A stretch of 13,843 nt of DNA from Monoraphidium neglectum (lineage: Eukaryota; Chlorophyta; Chlorophyceae; Sphaeropleales; Selenastraceae): NCBI RefSeq assembly GCF_000611645.1, contig NW_014012668.1, forward strand, positions 1-13,843, in the 5' to 3' direction. The notes under the pieces were generated by a model. The model had not been told where the DNA came from. It saw only the letters and a list, made by a program, of their open reading frames with translations, and searched no databases. The translations under genes were made by a program, and so were the position numbers. Below, piece by piece: positions 9,587-13,843 of this stretch. Numbering within the stretch: the first letter of the stretch is position 1; every line of letters begins with the position of its first letter.

Positions 9587-9975
9587 ATGACGGAGCCCAG
9601 TGCGCTGGGATGTGCACGGTGTAGATGGGCCTCTCGAGGCTGCACCCGCTGCCGCATGCCTGGCTTCACACCGCGTGGCACACGCGCACACCTGGCGACC
9701 AAAGCTGCAGTCACGACGTCACTTGCAAATGCGCCGGTCCCGGAGCCACATGGAGCCGTCAGCCGCCGCAAGCGCAGTCAACGGCATGTCATCGCAGGCA
9801 CTGCTCTCGACACTGATAAGGAGCAGCCGGTTGCTGCCTCTGGGGCCGCCAAGCGGCGGCGAGGGCGGGACCGTCGTGTTCTTGCGGCCCCAGTTGCGGG
9901 CGGGCCTCAGCAGCAGGAGCAGCAGCAGGAGCAGCAGCAGGAGCAGCAGCAGGATGAGCATACATGTTGTCGAAT

Positions 9976-10034
<59 letters not shown>

Positions 10035-11945
10035 TGGTACACGAAGAAGAGAGGGGAGATAGAGAAGAGCAGGCAGGCCAACGGCGGGAAAAGCAGTGTG
10101 GCCCGGTGCACAGCGGAGCGCACGACAGCGCCATCGAGGCCGCGGTGCGCTCAGCCGACGCAGGCCCTGGCGACCCAGCCGGGCTCCAGCGGCCGCCGTC
10201 CACGCCTCCCAGCCGGGACAGCTTCCTGCAGCTGCTGGGCGAGCGCATGAAGGTCGTGCAGCAGGCCCGGCAGCACCAGCTGCTGCAGCCGCGGCTGCCA
10301 GGCTCGCAGCAGCCGTCGCCGCTGCTCACGCCGAAGCGCGGCCGAGGTGTGGGGGCGGCGGCGACTGCGCGGGTGCGGCGCGGCGGCAGGGCCCGCTCTC
10401 TAGAGCAAGGCAATAGCAAGGACAGCGGAGGCGCCACAAGCAGTCGCAGCGGTGGTGGCGGGAGTGCAGACGAGAGCGAAGGCGACGAGTCGCCAATTAT
10501 GCGGCAGCTGCTCGCCGCTGCCGCCTCCCCGTCCGTCGCAACTGGCGGCACGCCGCCGACCAGGGGCGGCAGCAGCAGTGATGGCGGCGGCGGCGACGAC
10601 GGCGGCGGCGGCGGCGGCGCAAACGGTGGCGACGAAGCCGGCAGCCGGGAGGCGCCAGCGCCCAGCAGGGCGCCGGCGGCGCGGCGGCATCGGCCCAAGG
10701 CCACCCCGTTGAAGAAGGGCGCGTACGCGCACCTGCTCTCGCCCGGCGCGCCTGACCCACGGCTCTGCCTGTGGGAGCCGCCGGCGTCGCCGTACGGTTT
10801 GATAGAGGAGGAGCTCTACCACAACCCCTGGAAGCTGCTGCTGGCATGCATGCTGCTGAACAAGACCAGCGGCAAGCAGGCGCGTTCGCAGGGCGTGACG
10901 CTGGGCGGGGGAGGTGTGCGGTGGCCCCGCAATTGCAGGCGTCGCTGCCCCCCTATCTGACCCCAGCTTCCTCGACAGGCATGAAAGCGCGCGTGGCGTA
11001 TGCCGTCCCGTGAACCCTTCCCGGCCAGCCGTCTTGCAGTGCTTGTTTTGCTCTCGACCCCCTACCCCGTGCCCGGCACCTGACCCCGGCTGGCGCGCAG
11101 GTGCGGCTGGTCATCTGGCGGCTTTTTGAAATGTGCCCCACCCCCGAGGCGGCCGCCTCCGCCGACCAGACCGCCATCCGCGACCTCATCAAGCCGCTCG
11201 GCCTGTTCAACAAGCGCGCGGCTGCGGTGCAGCGGTTTTCTCGCGAGTACCTTGACAAGCAGGTGGGCAGGCACCTTGAATCAGAACGATGCTGCCCTGA
11301 TGCGGGGGCCTGGTCTGTCTGTGTGCTACATCACGTGTGACTGCGTCAAGGATCAGGCGGTTCCTGATTGCCAGTCGTTTTCGCTTGCATGTGGCGCCAA
11401 GTGCACCATGCATCACCAAGGCCCTAGCCAGGACTGCCATCTGTACATCACACGCAGCCTGTGCTCGGCAGCCGCAGCCCCTGCGCTGACGACACACCCA
11501 TTCCCTGTGCTCGCACCAATGGGTCGCCACGGCGTTGCAGTGGGCGTGCCCCACCGAGCTGCATGGTATTGGGAAGTATGCTGCAGACGCATACTACATG
11601 TTCTGCCGCGGCCTCTGGCGCGAGGTGCAGCCGGATGACAAGGACCTGCTGCGCTACAGGCAGTGGCTCGCCTCCACCGACGGCCACGGCGCAGGGCTGC
11701 AGCCCGCGGCAGCGGCAACGGCGGCAACGGCGGCAGCGGCAGCGGGGGCGATGGGGCCGGCGGGGGCGGCAAAGGCGGCGGCGGCGGCGGGGGTTGGGGT
11801 TTCGGGGGCCCCAACAGGCGGGGCAGGGCTGGAGGGCGGAGGGGCAGCGGCGTCGCCATCGGCGGCAGCGGCGGCGTTGTTGCGGGATCAGGGCTGGACT
11901 GTAGTGAGTGACCCGGCATGTGCAAGAGTCTTTATACAAGAGTAA
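9587..11945 (+). CDS. MBD4-like thymine/uracil DNA glycosylase (HhH-GPD), without a visible MBD domain
   Basis: Three exons: 9587-10879, 11101-11262 and 11541-11945 (TAA), in phase, for 619 residues. The C-terminal glycosylase matches MBD4: ELYHNPWKLLLACMLLNKTSGKQ (about 409-431), VRLVIWRLFEMCPTPEAA, LIKPLGLFNKRAAAVQRFSREYLDKQ (ending at 485), the helix-hairpin-helix ELHGIGKYAADAYYMFC (491-507) and the WREVQPDDKDLLRY block. D518 falls where human MBD4 has its catalytic Asp560 (HPED). This family removes T or U mispaired with G in the nucleus, starting base-excision repair of deaminated CpG. No methyl-CpG-binding domain is visible, as in plant MBD4L. The N-terminus has a cysteine cluster (C9, C12, C19, C22), basic stretches that could direct nuclear import, and 19 glutamines at 131-149. 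An Ala/Gly-rich tail of about 80 residues follows the catalytic core. An in-frame TAG at 9560 supports the start. Intron 1 appears to use a GC donor at 10880. Confidence 0.92.
9977..10033 (+). repeat. (CAG)19 coding for polyglutamine in the MBD4-like gene
   Basis: Nineteen uninterrupted CAG codons after an ATG codon in exon 1, preceded by a CAGCAGGAG-type imperfect repeat at about 9908-9953. Purity suggests recent expansion and likely length variation between strains. Confidence 0.97.
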
Positions 11946-12847
11946 CCGAGAAGAGTGGATTCTGCACACAAGTTTTGGGCATTGGGCATGTGATTGAGTG
12001 GATGATTCACTAGTTTGTGTTTGTCGCATGGGATGGCCGCAGCGGTGTTGGGACACATCAAGACTGCTCGACGTTTGCCCTGGTAACATTGCAGTGCGTT
12101 GTATGTCATCTTGCATGCGTGTGGCCTTCCAACACGTTGAGGACGGACGGGCGGGCGGGCGTGCACTCGCACCCGTAGGATGACGGGAGGCGGACCCACG
12201 ACAGCTCTGCCAAGCAGCCGCCCACTGAGCATGTCGACTGCGCGGCTACCCGCCCTTCGCGCTACACCAGAGTCCACGCAAAGGGTGCATGATTGCGAGG
12301 ACCACTTCACTTTGCGCATATTGACGCATATCACCCAGCTGATTAAGAGGAAGTGGCCCAGGTGCCGCGACGAAAGCAGATAGTGGGGTGTCTTCGTCGC
12401 AGCATCTCGCGTGACCTGATTGCGACCGTACGGGCTGGTCGCTTTTATTTCTACCGACACGTACACCGGGGCCTCAGCACGTTCCGTCCTGCAGGTCGGT
12501 GGTCTAGCGGAGGTGCACCAGCGGACGTGCGCTGGCACGGGCTATGGGCGCATTCGATGGCGCATAATCGATAAAACCAGTGACCTAGCATATTACGACC
12601 GCTCGCGAGTCCTGCAGTGGCCTCCAGGGCACAGTCGCGTGGCAGCCGAGTTGGCGCCATTTGCTCGCTGTGCCTGCACGGGCCTCTAGGCCCCCACGCG
12701 AGGCCTCGTTGTATACAAGAATTACACACAGCGTCGTAAGCGCCGTGTAGCACCCGCATATGGGCCCATTGACACCCGCGGCTAGCTGCGATGGCACAAC
12801 GTCCACCCACCCAGTCTTTCCCGTTCTCTCCTCGATCCTGCAGACGG
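11946..12847 (+). other. Gene-poor intergenic region
   Basis: About 900 bp after the MBD4-like stop codon. It must include that gene's 3' end and the next gene's promoter. Open frames exist (for example minus strand 11888-12538), but none has recognisable motifs, and they cross the coding end of the neighbour. A run of GGGC units at about 12148-12160 is the only simple repeat. No tRNA could be folded here. Confidence 0.6.
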
Positions 12848-13843
12848 ATGAGGCCTGTCGCCGCCTCTGTGCGGCTTATGCTGGTGGGGCTACTCCTCAC
12901 CAGCATAACACATCTCGGCTACAGCGCCGCCCCGCAGGCGCAGTGAGTGACATGCGGGGGTGCGTTGCACGGGTGGGACCTGCGGCAGAGGCAGGCGGCG
13001 AGTGTGATGAACGTGGATTTCACGCATCCGCCTATAGCAACGGTGCGGCGGGGGGAAGGCCACTCGGCATGGACCTGCTGCTGACACTGCCAATGCCCCC
13101 CACGCGGGTGCTCGCCTGTCCCGCTGCGCAGTTCGGGCCTCTCACAGCACCGCGCCAGCCAGGTCTGCAGGGCCTTCCAGCTCTGCCACGAATCACAGGG
13201 GCTCGCCTACACGAGCGTGGACGTCTTTGCCGCCTTTGAGCCGCTGTTTGAGCAGCTGCACCTCGGGCCCGTCAACGATTACGTCAACCTCGTCGAGCTC
13301 GATGGCTGCCTGCGCGGCGGCTGCTGCTGCAGCACGCCCGTGGAGGTGCAGCTGACGCTGCCGGTCCAGGGCGGCCGCAGCGCGGCGCAGCTGGAGCAGC
13401 TGGTGAGCAGCTTCCTGGCGGAGAAGCTGCCGCGCGCGATGGGCGGCGTCAAGTGCATCAAGGGCCTCAAGGACGCGCCCTGCTCGGCGGCGACCGCGCC
13501 CGTGGCCGCAGAGTCCCGCCGCCGGCTCATGTGAGTGTGAGGCTTGAGTCTCGCGTCGGGATGTATGGGAGGACGCTCGAGCGCACGCGACCTTGGCAGC
13601 AGGAGTGCAAGTGTTGGCTGCAGCCTCTCCTTGGGCCTCCACAGGGCCGCAGAAGGCCGGGCATGAGTGACGTCACAGCGAGTGCTAACCCCCGTCGTTA
13701 CCATGCTAACCCCCCCACCCTCCCCGCCCCGTCCCACCCCGCGCGCGCAGCGAGGAGGACGTGTCGTCCGTGCCCGAGGCCGTGCCTGAGGTGTACAGAT
13801 TGGAGTCAGCCTCTGGCACTGACGGCGGCTATGGCTATGGCGG
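12848..13843 (+). CDS. Unrecognised secreted or membrane-anchored cysteine-containing protein, 3' end outside the window
   Basis: Three exons are visible: 12848-12942, 13171-13530 and 13751 to the right edge, GT-AG and in phase (each junction has two bases on the left and one on the right). The first encodes MRPVAASVRLMLVGLLLTSI and ends AAPQAQ, which looks like a secretory signal peptide of about 25-30 residues. Exon 2 is strongly coding in character: FQLCHESQGLAYTSVDVFAA, an NDYVNLVELDGCLRGGCCC stretch, TPVEVQLTLPV, QLEQLVSSFLAEKLPRAMGG and VKCIKGLKDAPCS. The visible exon 2 cysteines total seven, suggesting disulfides outside the cytosol. Exon 3 starts acidic (IEEDVSSVPEAVPE) and becomes Gly/Tyr-rich at the edge. 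I do not recognise the family and assign no function. An in-frame ATG at 12791 would add 19 polar, Arg-containing residues before the hydrophobic segment, making it a signal anchor or transit peptide instead. Confidence 0.6.

Noticed and set aside
11888..12538. 216-codon minus-strand open frame in the intergenic region
   Set aside because: No recognisable motif, and it runs into the coding end of the MBD4-like gene; GC-rich DNA often gives such frames by chance.
12490..12585. Possible tRNA gene: TGGTCTAGCGG resembles an A box and GCATTCGATGGC resembles a B box
   Set aside because: No acceptor stem, anticodon arm or proper five-pair T stem could be folded around these motifs.
1..13843. Mobile element, virus-derived gene or defence system
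   Set aside because: No integrase, transposase, reverse transcriptase, terminal repeats, CRISPR repeats or defence-family domains were seen; supported genes are ordinary cellular ones plus one unrecognised secreted protein.

Overview
The window looks like nuclear DNA of a green alga (Chlorophyta, probably of the chlamydomonadalean/sphaeroplealean kind). It is GC-rich, and its genes are broken by many short introns of about 100-400 bp with GTGAGx/GTGCGx donors and GCAG acceptors. It carries CA/TG and CAG microsatellites, and the proteins contain Gln-, Ala- and Gly-rich inserts. One gene encodes an FEA1-type iron-assimilation protein, a family known from green algae. There are no bacterial operons, CRISPR arrays, rRNA genes or recognisable tRNA genes. 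I placed exons by hand from reading frame, splice sites, phase and family motifs; the phases close in every model.

Layout. (1) 249-3017, minus strand: the 5' ten exons of a secreted FEA1/HCR1-like protein; its 3' end lies left of the window, and its introns hold long alternating CA/TG tracts. (2) 3018-4506: a gene-poor head-to-head intergenic region. (3) 4507-7098, plus: a complete seven-exon gene for QTRT2, the accessory subunit of eukaryotic tRNA-guanine transglycosylase (queuosine in tRNA). (4) 7404-8853, plus: a four-exon gene for an ELL-associated-factor (EAF)-like transcription elongation protein with a Gln-rich, acidic tail. (5) 9587-11945, plus: a three-exon gene for an MBD4-like DNA glycosylase with a 19-codon CAG tract, a short N-terminal cysteine cluster and an apparent GC-AG first intron. 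(6) 11946-12847: no gene seen. (7) 12848 to the right edge, plus: the 5' part of a gene for a cysteine-containing protein with a signal peptide that I do not recognise.

The genes do not form one pathway. Iron uptake at the cell surface, tRNA modification, transcription elongation and DNA repair simply sit side by side; the three central genes are in tandem on one strand. I found no sign of a new multi-gene system. The points most worth a second look are the unrecognised secreted protein, the N-terminal architecture and GC-AG intron of the MBD4-like gene, the inserts and uncertain start of QTRT2, and the exact exon structure of the FEA1-like and EAF-like genes.
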